A stretch of DNA of 11,201 nucleotides, from the NCBI GenBank assembly GCA_004151065.3, contig NWUY0300010913.1:82835-94035 (forward strand), read 5' to 3'. Below, piece by piece: positions 1 to 9,039 of the stretch (its first letter is position 1; the number at the start of each line of letters is the position of its first letter). Source of the stretch: Larix sibirica (Eukaryota; Streptophyta; Pinopsida; Pinales; Pinaceae). The notes beneath the pieces were generated by a model. That model ran no database searches and was not told the origin of the DNA. It worked only from the letters and a program-made list of their open reading frames with translations. A program made the translations under genes and the position numbers.

Positions 1-338
1 GCTCTTTGGGCATATCGATCAAACGTTAAAACTGATACGGGTTTTCACCTTTTCAACTTGTTCACGGGTTGGAGGCAGTCATACCGTTTGAATGCGAGAT
101 TCCATCATTGAAGCTAGCTATCCAATTACTTCCTGAAACTTATGCTTTAGAAGAGTGTTTGCTTAATTTAGAGCATTTAGATGAGCAATGCCGAGATGCC
201 CTTACTGCGAACAAAGCTCATAAGAGTTGAGTCAAGCATCAATATGATAAGTCTCTTAAACCAAGGGTTTTCTCGTAAGGAGACCTTGTTTTTCTCTACG
301 ATCGGGACAAGGATCCCTTGGGGGCAGGCAAGTTTAAA
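1..338 (+). pseudogene. Ty3/gypsy retrotransposon integrase, C-terminal fragment, decayed
   Basis: Integrase of LTR retrotransposons inserts the cDNA into host DNA; this is the end of its catalytic core and the start of its C-terminal region. The reading starts at base 1 with ALWAYR, a motif common in plant gypsy integrases, then needs a shift of one base near 42-45 (one T missing from a T run). It continues in the third frame with SPFQLVHGLEAVIPFE, then a stretch like LDEQCRDALTANKAHK, HQYDKSLKPR and the GDLV and DKDPLGAGKF motifs. In-frame stops lie at 228-230 (TGA, probably an old CGA arginine codon) and 276-278 (TAA, where relatives have GAA). The match stops at the N at 339, before the usual end of the protein. 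No LTR is visible. The family call is secure from motifs; the precise lineage is not determined. Confidence 0.85.
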
Positions 339-339
339 N
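339..339. other. Single ambiguous base (N) at the gypsy/LINE junction
   Basis: The only undetermined bases in the window are this N and the one at 4480. This one sits exactly where the + strand gypsy integrase reading ends and the - strand LINE reading begins. A lone N may be an unresolved base call or a minimal gap marker between contigs, so the junction should not be treated as a proven biological breakpoint. Confidence 0.9.
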
Positions 340-2754
340 TATCATTTTCCCTGCTTTGTTAAGCCACTGTCCTCCCCATTTTCTTATTTTAGACTTGATT
401 TTCCTGATGGTCTCGTTCCATATTCCAAATTTTGTGTGTCCCTGAGTGATTGGGAGACCCAAGTAAATAAATTTATCACATTGCTTATGGACTTTGATTC
501 CAAGGATATTGTGGATATTTGTTGTGGAGGCATTGTTCAAATTACAGCCATAGACTGCACTTTTATGAAGCTTGATTTTTCCTCAAGAGGCATTGCAACA
601 CCAGGTCAAGTTTCGTTTGAAGTTTTCTTGCAATGATGGAAGAGCCTCCTCCCAGTAAGATAGTGTCATCAACGAATAGGGTGTGATTGAGAGACAGGGA
701 ATTATAGGCGAGATTGAGGCCAGGTAGGGAGCCAAAGTTGAGATCAGAGTTCAGTTTTCGGCTAAGGGAGTAAGCCAGAAGGATATAAAGAAAGGAGGAC
801 AAGGGGCATCCTTGTCGGATCCCACGAGTGGCTTGGAAGAAGTTGGTGGGGCGTCCATTGAACAGGGGGGAAATCCAAGGCCCTTTTATGCATGCAGAGA
901 TCCACTAATGAAGGTTTCTCCGAATCCAAAAAATTTCATGACTTTAAGAAGGAATGAGTATTTGACACGATCGAATGCATTGTCCATGTCAAGCTTGATT
1001 AACATACCTTTTTCCTTTCGGATCTTGCTAGAGTGAATGGCTTCTTGTACGAGGATGACATTGTCGAGGATTTGTCTCCCTTCCAAGAATCCTCCATGAT
1101 TGTCGGAAATGATTTTGTTGAGGAGGGGCTTCATTATGTTAGCTAGCATTTTGGAAATTCTCTTGTATGATGTGTTGCAAAGGGAGATTGGCCGAAATAT
1201 GCTAAAGGAGCTTGGATTCATTTCTTTTGGAATAAGTGCAAGGAATGTGGAGTTGGTACATCCGCCAATTTTTTCTTTTGAGTGGAAACTCTTAACCATT
1301 CTCATAAAATCGATTTTGATGTAATGCCAACATGCTTTGTAGAAGTGAATTGAATAGCCATCAGGTCTTGACGCTTTGTGAGGGTCAAAAGACCAGATGG
1401 TGTTGAGGACTTCTTGCTCGGTGAAAGGTCTGAGTAAATCAGTGTTGCCCTCCTGCGTGATTCTTTTAGGGATGTGCTCGAGGAGTATCTACTCTCCTTC
1501 TTCTTCGACGTTATCGATCTTAGTGTACATATTGGAGAAATGATTATGCGCCGCGATTTTGATATTCTCATGCCCTTTGACTATCAAGCTGTCTTTAGTT
1601 TTGATTTCTAAGATGTAATTTATCGACTGTTTGCTTTTGGTTTGCTTATGGAAGTAAGCAATATTTCTATCACCAGATTTAAGACAAGTACTTCGAGATT
1701 TTAATCTCCAAAACTCCTCCTCTTTGCAAAAATATTGATAAGCTTTGATCTGATAATTGACTTATTGCTGAAGCGCAGAACTATCAACAGGGCATTCATC
1801 TTGCAGCAGTTGGACGGATTCCAATTCGTCAATTGCTTTTTTCCTGAAATTCGTTGGAGGGGGACAATTAGACTTGGCCTAATTTTTTAGAGCCTTTTTG
1901 GTTAAGATGAGCTTCTGCTCCCAAGCGAATCTAGGGGAGCCAGAGATAGGGGTCTTCCAAGAGTTGTCCAATATGACCCAAAAGCTAGTATGATCTAACC
2001 ATTGGGGACTAAATCTGAAGGGAATTGGACCTAGATCTTCGTTTTCCTGAAAATGAAGCTGGATTGGCTTGTGGTTCGAAGCCAGATTTGCCATTATTTT
2101 TGAGATGGTGGTTTGTCCATCTGACAGAAGGCTAATTTGAACGAGGAACTTGTCTAATCGAGCTATTATATTTCCTTTTCCCAAGTGCTTGTTGGACCAG
2201 GTATATTTCCCTCTCTTGGGTTTAATGTCGAGTAGATCCCATCTCTAGATGAGGGCATCTACTTATGATCTGAATAGATCCTTTCCGGTGGTGCCTCCCT
2301 TTTTTTCAGCCATGGATAGTGTAATATTCATGTCTCCAGCTAAGATTAGATTATGTGGAGTTTATGCATCTAAGAAGTCTTCGAGAAACTTCCAACACTC
2401 TTTTTTTTCGGAGTATAGATTGGGGACATACATGTTGAAGAGTGTAATTTGATTGTTGCTCTGGATGTGAGTGAGCTCCGTGTAGATCCAGTGCTGAGTG
2501 GCATAGGAGCTGTGCAAATGGAAAATGTCTGAAGACCATAAGGTTGCTAGGCCGCCAGAGGTCCCTCTGGCACTTACAACAATTACAGTATTTTTCTTCC
2601 ATTTTTCTTTTCCTATGTCTAGGACTACCTTTTCATCGATTTTGGTCTCTTGGAGTAAGAGGATGTCTCGCATGTCAATTTTTTGAATATCTTTGACTAC
2701 TTCTATTTTGCTAGGACTTCCCAAACCTCTATAGTTCCAAGAGACCAACTTCAT
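340..2754 (-). pseudogene. LINE ORF2 (endonuclease and reverse transcriptase), copy 1, 3'-truncated pseudogene
   Basis: ORF2 makes the LINE enzyme that nicks DNA and reverse transcribes the element RNA. It starts at the ATG at 2754-2752 with MKLVSWNYRGLG, the plant LINE form of the AP-endonuclease start; QETK lies at residues 35-38 and GDMN at 140-143. Family-frame stops lie at 2362-2364, 2263-2265, 2245-2247, 1879-1881, 1762-1764, 1489-1491 and 583-585. One base is missing between 905 and 904, and there is one extra A in the run at 623-626, which restores the frame. The reverse transcriptase region shows LDMDNAFDRV near 990-960, QGCPLSS, and FVDD near 670-665. The reading ends at 340 after KMI, so about 600 codons of the family protein are absent. 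The call as a dead LINE ORF2 is firm; it is base-for-base the same as 7327-9741. Confidence 0.9.
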
Positions 2755-2756
2755 TA
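2752..2756 (-). promoter_or_regulatory. ORF1 stop / ORF2 start overlap (TAATG), copy 1
   Basis: On the minus strand ORF1 ends with TAA and the ORF2 ATG begins on the last A of that stop, so the two frames overlap by one base. The coupled arrangement suggests termination-reinitiation for ORF2 translation, as has been shown for some insect LINEs; for this plant element it is inference. The same five bases occur at 9739-9743. Confidence 0.75.
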
Positions 2757-4058
2757 TCTGTTGTTGTAGGTAGTGGAGGGCCCTCCTCCTGCTGGGTCTC
2801 CTATTTTCTTTCCTGCTATTCTGCCTCGAGTGTTTCTGCTGAAGGCCATATCAATAGTTGCTTGGGATCCTTGGGTTTTCTCACGTTTGACTTCTTCTTC
2901 TCTTAGATCTTTGCTTGTTTTTCGTCCAAGCTTTCTGGAAGATTTATCGGTGGGTTCTTCCGATGCTGGAGGGGAAGCTGATGGGTTGGCTTTTGCAGCA
3001 TCTGCATAGGTGATTTTGTTCCTTTTGGAGCTAGGGGTGTTTTGAGGCTGAAGATATTTAAGATCTTCTTGGATTTGAGGTGCTTATTGAGTCTCTTGTT
3101 GCTTAGGGATTTCTCCTTCTTTTGGAGCTTCAAGGGTTTCTTGGTTTTCTGGTATCTCAAGAAGTTTGAATCTATTCCTACTGTTGGTGTCCATTGGCTT
3201 TTGGTATTGGTATTCTGCTTTCTTAGAACTTTGTCCTTTTGATAAAGTTTTTGATCCTGATCTGGCATTTTTCTGAGTGGCTGTCCAATGCTATTTTTCT
3301 CTTCCTGCCTCTGGATCTGCGGGATTCTTCTTGCATGATTGAGCAAAGTGCTCGTATTCATGGAAATACCTACATTTGAAGGGTATTTGTTCGTAGTCTA
3401 GTTCTTGGATATGGGACCAATCTGCCACTTTGAGGTTTATTGCTTCTGGGAGTCCGTGTTCCAGATCTACTTCAACGTAGATCCTTACACATGAGTACTG
3501 ATCTTTTCGGTATGCCCTGTCTATGTATTTTCCGAGAGTATTCCCGATAGCCTCTAGTGATTCTGAATTCCAGCAATGGAGGGGTAGATGCAGGAGTCTT
3601 ACCCAAACTGGGACAACGGATGGGATATCTTGGGATGGATCAAAGTCCAAGTTCCATTTGTTCATGTAGAGTCCTTGTGGCCCCATGAAATATGGTCCAT
3701 TCTTGAATATTAGCTCGCGATCTTGTTTGCTTTTGAATATGAATGCGAAGAATCCTTTTCCCAGGAATTAAGAATTTACTTCTTCTAAGATCATCGGTCT
3801 CCAATTTTTCTGCACCCAAGTTTCAGTGGATTTCGGAGAGGGCCATAGACCTGTAAACGGGCCTATCAATCCTCGATCCGAAAGGTTGAGAGCTGTCCTG
3901 CAGGGATGCTCTACTGGCAACGCAACAGTGGGGATCTCATCTATTTTCTTCACAAACTTCTATTGTGAGGCAGTGAGGGGCTTTTTCCCCTGAGCAAAAA
4001 TGAGTTTCAAGAAGTCGGGCAGATCGGAGGGGAGGGGAGGGCCTCCTCCCGAGGTCAT
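2754..4058 (-). pseudogene. LINE ORF1 (DUF4283-like, zinc knuckle RNA-binding protein), copy 1, nonsense-mutated
   Basis: ORF1 of plant L1 elements is thought to coat the element RNA as a gag-like chaperone. The ATG at 4058-4056 opens a single frame of 434 codons beginning MTSGGGPPLPSDLPDF. A DUF4283-like region (roughly residues 40-215) contains GPFTGLWPSPK, FKNGPYFMGPQGLYMNKW and VPVWVRLLHLPLHCW. A CX2CX4HX4C zinc knuckle follows, with C229, H237 and C242 present but the second cysteine replaced by F232 (codon 3365-3363) and the usual glycine before His by Glu. The C-terminal half is rich in K, Q, E, S and P and looks disordered. There are four in-frame stops and no frameshift: 3960-3962, 3768-3770, 3291-3293 and 3084-3086. 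The natural stop TAA (2756-2754) shares one base with the ORF2 ATG. Copy 2 has CAG and TAC at the first two stop sites, so those are later changes in this copy. Confidence 0.88.
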
Positions 4059-4233
4059 TGAGAGGGGCTCGGTGGCCAAGCCCTATCCGCAGAAGGGATA
4101 GCAGGTCGATTTAGTGGGCAGGGGGAGCTCGTGGCTAGAGCCCTAGCCGCAGGGAGTTGAAAGCTTGCGCAGGCGTAGAGCCAGGCTCGCACGAGTTCCA
4201 GAGAGCTCACCGTGAGCTACCAAGCGTTCGCTC
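4059..4233 (-). promoter_or_regulatory. LINE 5' UTR, copy 1
   Basis: GC-rich leader immediately upstream of the ORF1 ATG. L1-type elements carry an internal promoter here, but I recognise no defined promoter box. It holds two imperfect direct repeats of about 26 bp (4067-4092 and 4127-4152, 60 bp apart) and two inverted repeats: 4133-4138 with 4143-4148, and seven-base arms 4204-4210 with 4212-4218. The upstream limit near 4233 is set by the drop to AT-rich sequence. Confidence 0.65.
4067..4152 (-). repeat. Imperfect 26-bp direct repeat pair in the LINE 5' UTR, copy 1
   Basis: The units 4067-4092 and 4127-4152 share the blocks GCTCG, GTGGC, AGCCCTA and CCGCAG in the same order, with one gap each way and a few substitutions. 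Start-to-start spacing is 60 bp. Copy 2 keeps both units at 11043-11067 and 11098-11123. Short 5' UTR repeats of this kind may mark internal promoter elements, but no function is shown. Confidence 0.6.
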
Positions 4234-4479
4234 CAGAAGAACTAAAATTTTTCTTTTTCAAAATTAATAAGTGATTGCAACTATGACGGGCAAGCCAGGG
4301 TCATGTTGATAATGATTATTAATTATTAATGTTTAATAAAATTAGTTTTGATTTATGAAATATTTGAACAAATAAATAATCACTTAATTTATTATAATTT
4401 TTTTTAATACTCAATTTAAAAAAAGACATTTCTAACAAATCAATTATTAAAAACAAATTAACAAAATAGTTAAACCATA
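4234..4479. other. AT-rich non-coding spacer next to LINE copy 1
   Basis: No gene, RNA or mobile element is recognisable. Base composition changes sharply from the GC-rich LINE leader to very AT-rich sequence, most extreme at about 4310-4475, with runs of T, A and TTAATTATTAAT-type motifs. If 4233 is the LINE 5' end, this is the genomic flank of that insertion. The stretch stops at an N (4480). Its short open frames are products of low complexity. Confidence 0.6.
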
Positions 4480-4480
4480 N
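4480..4480. other. Second single ambiguous base (N)
   Basis: The second and last N of the window. With the N at 339 it brackets 340-4479, the segment carrying LINE copy 1. The sequence changes from extremely AT-rich to mixed composition across it. Confidence 0.9.
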
Positions 4481-4908
4481 GAGAAAGCTTGGATCAACCT
4501 TTTGAATAAGGTACACGTTCTCCTAACCTTAATCTCTTTGCTTAATAGTTGTACTTGTAGAACCTTATATGTCTATCTTTTACCCCGGTATGTTGGTAGT
4601 CTCTCCCCTGCAATAAGAACACTTTTCCTAACAACAACTACTATATGCAAATGTAGACTGATTCATCATTGTTATTCAAGGAAAATCACGCAACCTGAAA
4701 TGACCCATCGATGGTCCATAAGTGGGTAGACTTCCACTCATGTTAAATGCATATGGGTCATGTGCAAATATCCACATGAGACAATATCCACATGAAAGCA
4801 AATATCCCTTATGGATTGTCGAGGCTATCTCTAGTAAGGTCATGTTCTCTTTATTAACATCTAATATTAGATCCATACATGATACCCTTATTTATCCTTT
4901 ACTTCTTC
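4481..4908. other. Unassigned spacer left of the LINE copy 2 tail
   Basis: I see no convincing coding region, RNA gene or element ends. Short open frames on both strands (for example 4502-4729 + and 4676-4876 -) have no recognisable protein features. It contains the short tandem repeat at 4765-4808. The last 20 bases are T/C-rich and merge with the LINE tail. By position this is the genomic flank on the 3' side of LINE copy 2. Confidence 0.6.
4765..4808 (+). repeat. Short 17-bp tandem repeat, about 2.6 units
   Basis: Units 4765-4781 and 4782-4798 share CAA(A)TATCCACATGA with a variable end, and a third partial unit begins at 4799 with CAAATATCC. The array is too short and too regular in period to be CRISPR-like; it looks like a simple slippage or minisatellite remnant. 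Confidence 0.6.
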
Positions 4909-4937
4909 TTTTTTAAACTGAAACGGGTAAATTTATT
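4909..4937 (-). terminator. LINE 3' terminus: AATAAA signal and short A-rich tail
   Basis: On the minus strand AATAAA (4937-4932) lies in a TTATTAATAAATTTACC context typical of plant LINE 3' ends, followed about 20 bases later by six A residues (4914-4909) and then an A/G-rich stretch to about 4890 that is probably the eroded poly(A) tail. This fixes the 3' end of copy 2. The exact terminal base is uncertain by a few positions. Confidence 0.75.
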
Positions 4938-5500
4938 AATAATAAGGTAAAAAAAGAATAAGCTGTGGCTGGAGCCAACCCAACTAGATACAGTGATCAA
5001 ATTTTTAGTAGAATAATCATTTTTGAGTCATGCTGAGTGCAAATGAAGATTGAGAATCGAATTGTTCATTCTTCAAAAGAATGTTGGTCTTTCAAAATTT
5101 CGCAGAACGCTGTGTGCTTTGACTGCGATTTTCAATTGTTTGAGAAAGGATGTTGTGCATTCATGTATATATGCTGAGTATCTATGTGCATTTCCTCTAA
5201 ATATTTCAAGCTTAGTATCTACGATTATGTCCTTTGTGCATACTCTGCCTCTATGCATTGAGTGTCTTCGCTTAATATTTCCATGCTTACATTGAGATAG
5301 TGCTCAGTGGTCATGTCCAAGCCCAACTTTCATGTTCTGCGTGTAGGCACTGCGTAATTCTCTGCGAGTAAGTTAAGAACTGTGTTAAGTGCTGTGCATT
5401 ATGATTCGTTAAATCTTGTATGCCTTCCAGTTCCGGATTTTCTAGCTAAGGAGTGCGAAGATGCTGCAAATATTTTAAGCATGTCTGTAGATGAGGTACT
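4938..5500 (-). other. LINE 3' UTR, copy 2
   Basis: The 563 bases between the natural ORF2 stop (5503-5501) and the AATAAA signal. There is no coding signal; the open frames at 5050-5295 (+) and 5073-5258 (-) lack recognisable domains. A small inverted repeat, 5067-5073 with 5077-5083 (three-base loop), and a tight one at 4966-4970 with 4973-4977 could form hairpins in the RNA. Whether the reverse transcriptase recognised either is unknown. Copy 1 lacks this whole region. Confidence 0.65.
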
Positions 5501-5947
5501 TTAAGGAATGTGATGATGACTGGTTTCATCACTGGAGAATTGAATCCTTCCAGATTCTAGGCTTGTGCCAGCTTTAGCCTATGCATATGCTTCATGATTT
5601 AGGTCTCACAGGATATGAAATGCTCTGAAATGAGTAAATGAGTTTGCAATATCTTGAATTCGTTTCACAATCCTTTTTAGTGCTAAATTGTTGAAATCTG
5701 TGTTCATATTAAGGGCTTTGATGATGATGAGAGAGTCCCCAAACACCTGTAATCTATCAATTTTTATTTCTTTGGAAATTTGATACCCTTTTAGTAGAGC
5801 AAGGGCCTTTGCTAAGTTGTGTAAGAAGACGCCAAGGCCCCATCTAAATCTGATTCTCGGTGTTCCCCCAGAGGTTAGCAAAACACCACTTGCTCCTGCT
5901 GCACCAGGGTTTCTCCTAGATGCACCATCAAAATGAAGACTATCCAT
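5501..5947 (-). other. RNase H domain (RVT_3 type) of ORF2, copy 2, two catalytic residues lost
   Basis: Plant L1 elements carry a C-terminal RNase H that removes the RNA from the hybrid. The block beginning MDSLHFDGASRRNPGAAGAS gives the first Asp (5929-5927), and VFGDS the third acid (5737-5735). The second acid, normally Glu in NxAEALALLKG, is Lys (codon AAG 5809-5807). The last motif, normally R-DLNHEAD, reads stop-DLNHEAY: TGA at 5608-5606 replaces Arg and TAT at 5587-5585 replaces Asp. A further TAG follows at 5581-5579. The open frame therefore appears to end at 5606, but homology continues to the TAA at 5503-5501. Confidence 0.85.
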
Positions 5948-6349
5948 TGTTTGCTTGTTTCTCCATTCTTGAAAGTTGGAATCAGAGAGTCTGATTTGCC
6001 AAGGTGGTCATTGACGAGCTCGATAATTCATTTTTCTGGAGCTTGGGATAGTGATTCTGGTCCAACTTAATTCTTTATCACTGAGATTTGAGTCCATCTT
6101 GTATTTGGATATGTTCATGCATTCGAGAAGCAATCCTTTAGCTTGTCCAGCGACTTGCGTGGGAGAGTATTTGATATCCTGGAAAATAGCTTGGTTTCGA
6201 GCAATCCAGATTTTCCAACAGGTAATTTTGGGGATGGTGATCCAAATTTGAAGCCAGAGTTTCTTTTTGTAGAGGGGGGAAGGGTAGATGGATTTCCAAT
6301 TCTTGAAGAGGCAGGTTTTGGTGTTAAAGATCGGTAGGATTATATCAAG

Positions 6350-6590
6350 CTCATGGAGCATAAGATTCCAAACAGTTTTTGAGAAGTGGCAGTCCATGAA
6401 GAGATGATCTAACATTTCTTAATTTCTGTGGCAGAGAGGGCACCAATGTGGCCCAGTGAATCCTCTTTTGACAAGATTTTCTCCGGTGAGCGCCTTTTGA
6501 TGGATGAGAGTCCAGTTGAAAAAATTAATTTTGGGGAGTCCAAAGGGATTCCAAACTAAATTCCAAAGACTTTTTTGGGGGGCTACATTG
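6350..6590 (-). other. zf-RVT zinc-binding region of ORF2, copy 2
   Basis: Behind the reverse transcriptase the protein reads KSLWNLVWNPFGLPKINFF, then HWCPLCHRN, a stop at 6421-6419, and MLDHLFMDCHFSKTVW. The CPLC, H and C residues match the zf-RVT domain found in plant LINE ORF2 proteins, a putative zinc-binding module of unclear role. The stop falls inside the domain. An arginine/lysine/tryptophan-rich linker of about 130 residues leads on to RNase H. Confidence 0.8.
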
Positions 6591-7329
6591 GTTTAGAGAG
6601 CGTTGAAGCCCAATTTAGTGGTATATTCTCCTTTTGGACCCCATCCTCAATCATCATTGTCTTGGAGATGTGTGGGGGCACAACCGTTCAGTTTTTCAAT
6701 AAGAAGGATTCTGGATGATTCGAGGTTGGCTGGTATTGAGAGATTCTTCCATATCTGCCATGCGCCTAAGGTATTCCAGGATATGAGATCATTCAGTGTG
6801 ATGATGCCTTGTTGTTCAAGCCAATGAGCAAGATCATGCAGCTCGTGAAGATTCTGGAGTGGTTCGTTCCGCATTATTTTATCAGAGAAGATGTTGATTT
6901 TCGTTCCATCGCCAGGAACCCAATAAAGCTCTTGTATGAAGAAATACCAAGCTACTTTGCACAGTGTTCAGATTGAGGATCCTTTGGAAGTGGGTTTGTT
7001 GTCCAAACATCTTAAGCTATTGTCGTTTAGATATTTATTTCTGAGCATTTGACTAACACGGTGTTGCTTGTTGTGCAGGATTTGCCACAAAATTTTGCCT
7101 CCAATCACCAAATTTACATGAAGGGGATCTCTAATTTGGAGGCCGCCCGAAGACTTTGAAATCTTTGTGGTGCTCCAATCACTAAGTGAATTTTGTTCTT
7201 ATTGTTTTTTCCTCCTGTCCAAGGGAATTCTCTCAGTGATTTACGGATTTGTTCGGACACTCCTTTAGGTGCCAACAGAATGGAGGATTGGTATATTGGA
7301 AGAGCTGATAACACAACCTTTACTAATAT

Positions 7330-8480
7330 CATTTTCCCTGCTTTGTTAAGCCACTGTCCTCCCCATTTTCTTATTTTAGACTTGATTTTCCTGATGGTCT
7401 CGTTCCATATTCCAAATTTTGTGTGTCCCTGAGTGATTGGGAGACCCAAGTAAATAAATTTATCACATTGCTTATGGACTTTGATTCCAAGGATATTGTG
7501 GATATTTGTTGTGGAGGCATTGTTCAAATTACAGCCATAGACTGCACTTTTATGAAGCTTGATTTTTCCTCAAGAGGCATTGCAACACCAGGTCAAGTTT
7601 CGTTTGAAGTTTTCTTGCAATGATGGAAGAGCCTCCTCCCAGTAAGATAGTGTCATCAACGAATAGGGTGTGATTGAGAGACAGGGAATTATAGGCGAGA
7701 TTGAGGCCAGGTAGGGAGCCAAAGTTGAGATCAGAGTTCAGTTTTCGGCTAAGGGAGTAAGCCAGAAGGATATAAAGAAAGGAGGACAAGGGGCATCCTT
7801 GTCGGATCCCACGAGTGGCTTGGAAGAAGTTGGTGGGGCGTCCATTGAACAGGGGGGAAATCCAAGGCCCTTTTATGCATGCAGAGATCCACTAATGAAG
7901 GTTTCTCCGAATCCAAAAAATTTCATGACTTTAAGAAGGAATGAGTATTTGACACGATCGAATGCATTGTCCATGTCAAGCTTGATTAACATACCTTTTT
8001 CCTTTCGGATCTTGCTAGAGTGAATGGCTTCTTGTACGAGGATGACATTGTCGAGGATTTGTCTCCCTTCCAAGAATCCTCCATGATTGTCGGAAATGAT
8101 TTTGTTGAGGAGGGGCTTCATTATGTTAGCTAGCATTTTGGAAATTCTCTTGTATGATGTGTTGCAAAGGGAGATTGGCCGAAATATGCTAAAGGAGCTT
8201 GGATTCATTTCTTTTGGAATAAGTGCAAGGAATGTGGAGTTGGTACATCCGCCAATTTTTTCTTTTGAGTGGAAACTCTTAACCATTCTCATAAAATCGA
8301 TTTTGATGTAATGCCAACATGCTTTGTAGAAGTGAATTGAATAGCCATCAGGTCTTGACGCTTTGTGAGGGTCAAAAGACCAGATGGTGTTGAGGACTTC
8401 TTGCTCGGTGAAAGGTCTGAGTAAATCAGTGTTGCCCTCCTGCGTGATTCTTTTAGGGATGTGCTCGAGGAGTATCTACT
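7330..8480 (-). other. Reverse transcriptase domain of ORF2, copy 2, frameshifted
   Basis: Recognisable blocks in order: FRPISLCNTSYKRISKMLA, NHGGFLEGRQILDNVIL, LDMDNAFDRV (catalytic Asp at 7977-7975), then after a one-base loss GIRQGCPLSS and HTLFVDDT (catalytic Asp pair at 7657-7652), then, after a one-base gain, KFIYLGLPI and KWGGQWLNKAGK of the thumb. All three catalytic aspartates remain, but the conserved PLSP is PLSS, and the polymerase is split across two frames. The second block lies in frame +1 relative to the first between 7891 and about 7613. Confidence 0.87.
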
Positions 8481-9039
8481 CTCCTTCTTCTTCGACGTTA
8501 TCGATCTTAGTGTACATATTGGAGAAATGATTATGCGCCGCGATTTTGATATTCTCATGCCCTTTGACTATCAAGCTGTCTTTAGTTTTGATTTCTAAGA
8601 TGTAATTTATCGACTGTTTGCTTTTGGTTTGCTTATGGAAGTAAGCAATATTTCTATCACCAGATTTAAGACAAGTACTTCGAGATTTTAATCTCCAAAA
8701 CTCCTCCTCTTTGCAAAAATATTGATAAGCTTTGATCTGATAATTGACTTATTGCTGAAGCGCAGAACTATCAACAGGGCATTCATCTTGCAGCAGTTGG
8801 ACGGATTCCAATTCGTCAATTGCTTTTTTCCTGAAATTCGTTGGAGGGGGACAATTAGACTTGGCCTAATTTTTTAGAGCCTTTTTGGTTAAGATGAGCT
8901 TCTGCTCCCAAGCGAATCTAGGGGAGCCAGAGATAGGGGTCTTCCAAGAGTTGTCCAATATGACCCAAAAGCTAGTATGATCTAACCATTGGGGACTAAA
9001 TCTGAAGGGAATTGGACCTAGATCTTCGTTTTCCTGAAA

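Larger units (their letters stand above)
340..4233 (-). mobile_element. L1-clade plant LINE, copy 1, lacking its 3' part
   Basis: This is a non-LTR retrotransposon read on the minus strand. In element order it holds a GC-rich 5' UTR (4233-4059), ORF1 (4058-2754) and the first part of ORF2 (2754-340). The 5' boundary is placed near 4233 because GC-rich sequence shared with copy 2 gives way to AT-rich DNA there, but copy 2 runs off the window at the same point, so the true end could be some bases further. The 3' part (rest of the reverse transcriptase region, zf-RVT, RNase H, 3' UTR and tail, all present in copy 2) is missing, and the cut coincides with the N at 339. LINE insertions are normally truncated at the 5' end, so a copy with its 5' end but no 3' end is unexpected. 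All damage in 340-3646 is shared with copy 2. Confidence 0.9.

Noticed and set aside
181-636. 151-codon open frame on the + strand
   Set aside because: It runs across the N from out-of-frame gypsy sequence into antisense LINE sequence, so it is a junction product and not a gene.
812-1036. Plus-strand open frames of 60-80 codons over the LINE (812-1036, 1100-1324, 2249-2452, 2773-3009, 6051-6337 and their repeats)
   Set aside because: Antisense shadows of ORF1 and ORF2 with no domain or motif of their own.
1302-1571. 89-codon minus-strand open frame (also 8289-8558)
   Set aside because: An out-of-frame shadow of ORF2: the true frame here carries the region just before the reverse transcriptase, including FDPHKASRPDGYSIHFYKACW.
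2903-3361. 152-codon lysine-rich minus-strand open frame (also 9890-10348)
   Set aside because: It is a different frame of the A-rich ORF1 C-terminal region. The family frame runs through the same DNA and links the zinc knuckle to the TAATG junction.
340-4233. Two LINE segments as long terminal repeats of one composite element
   Set aside because: They are coding LINE sequence (ORF1 and part of ORF2), not LTRs; they have no TG...CA ends or primer binding site, and the left one is bounded by an N.
4765-4808. Possible CRISPR-like repeat
   Set aside because: The units are contiguous 17-mers without spacers, only about 2.6 copies, in plant DNA.
4890-4908. Target-site duplication of LINE copy 2
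   Set aside because: The right end of the element is outside the window, and the flank of copy 1 right of 4233 does not match the flank left of 4909.
4502-4916. Open frames in the spacer (4502-4729 +, 4722-4916 +, 4676-4876 -)
   Set aside because: Short, mutually overlapping and without recognisable features; the last one runs into the LINE tail.
5050-5295. Open frames in the LINE 3' UTR (5050-5295 + and 5073-5258 -)
   Set aside because: They overlap on opposite strands and have no recognisable motif; the region is better explained as 3' UTR.
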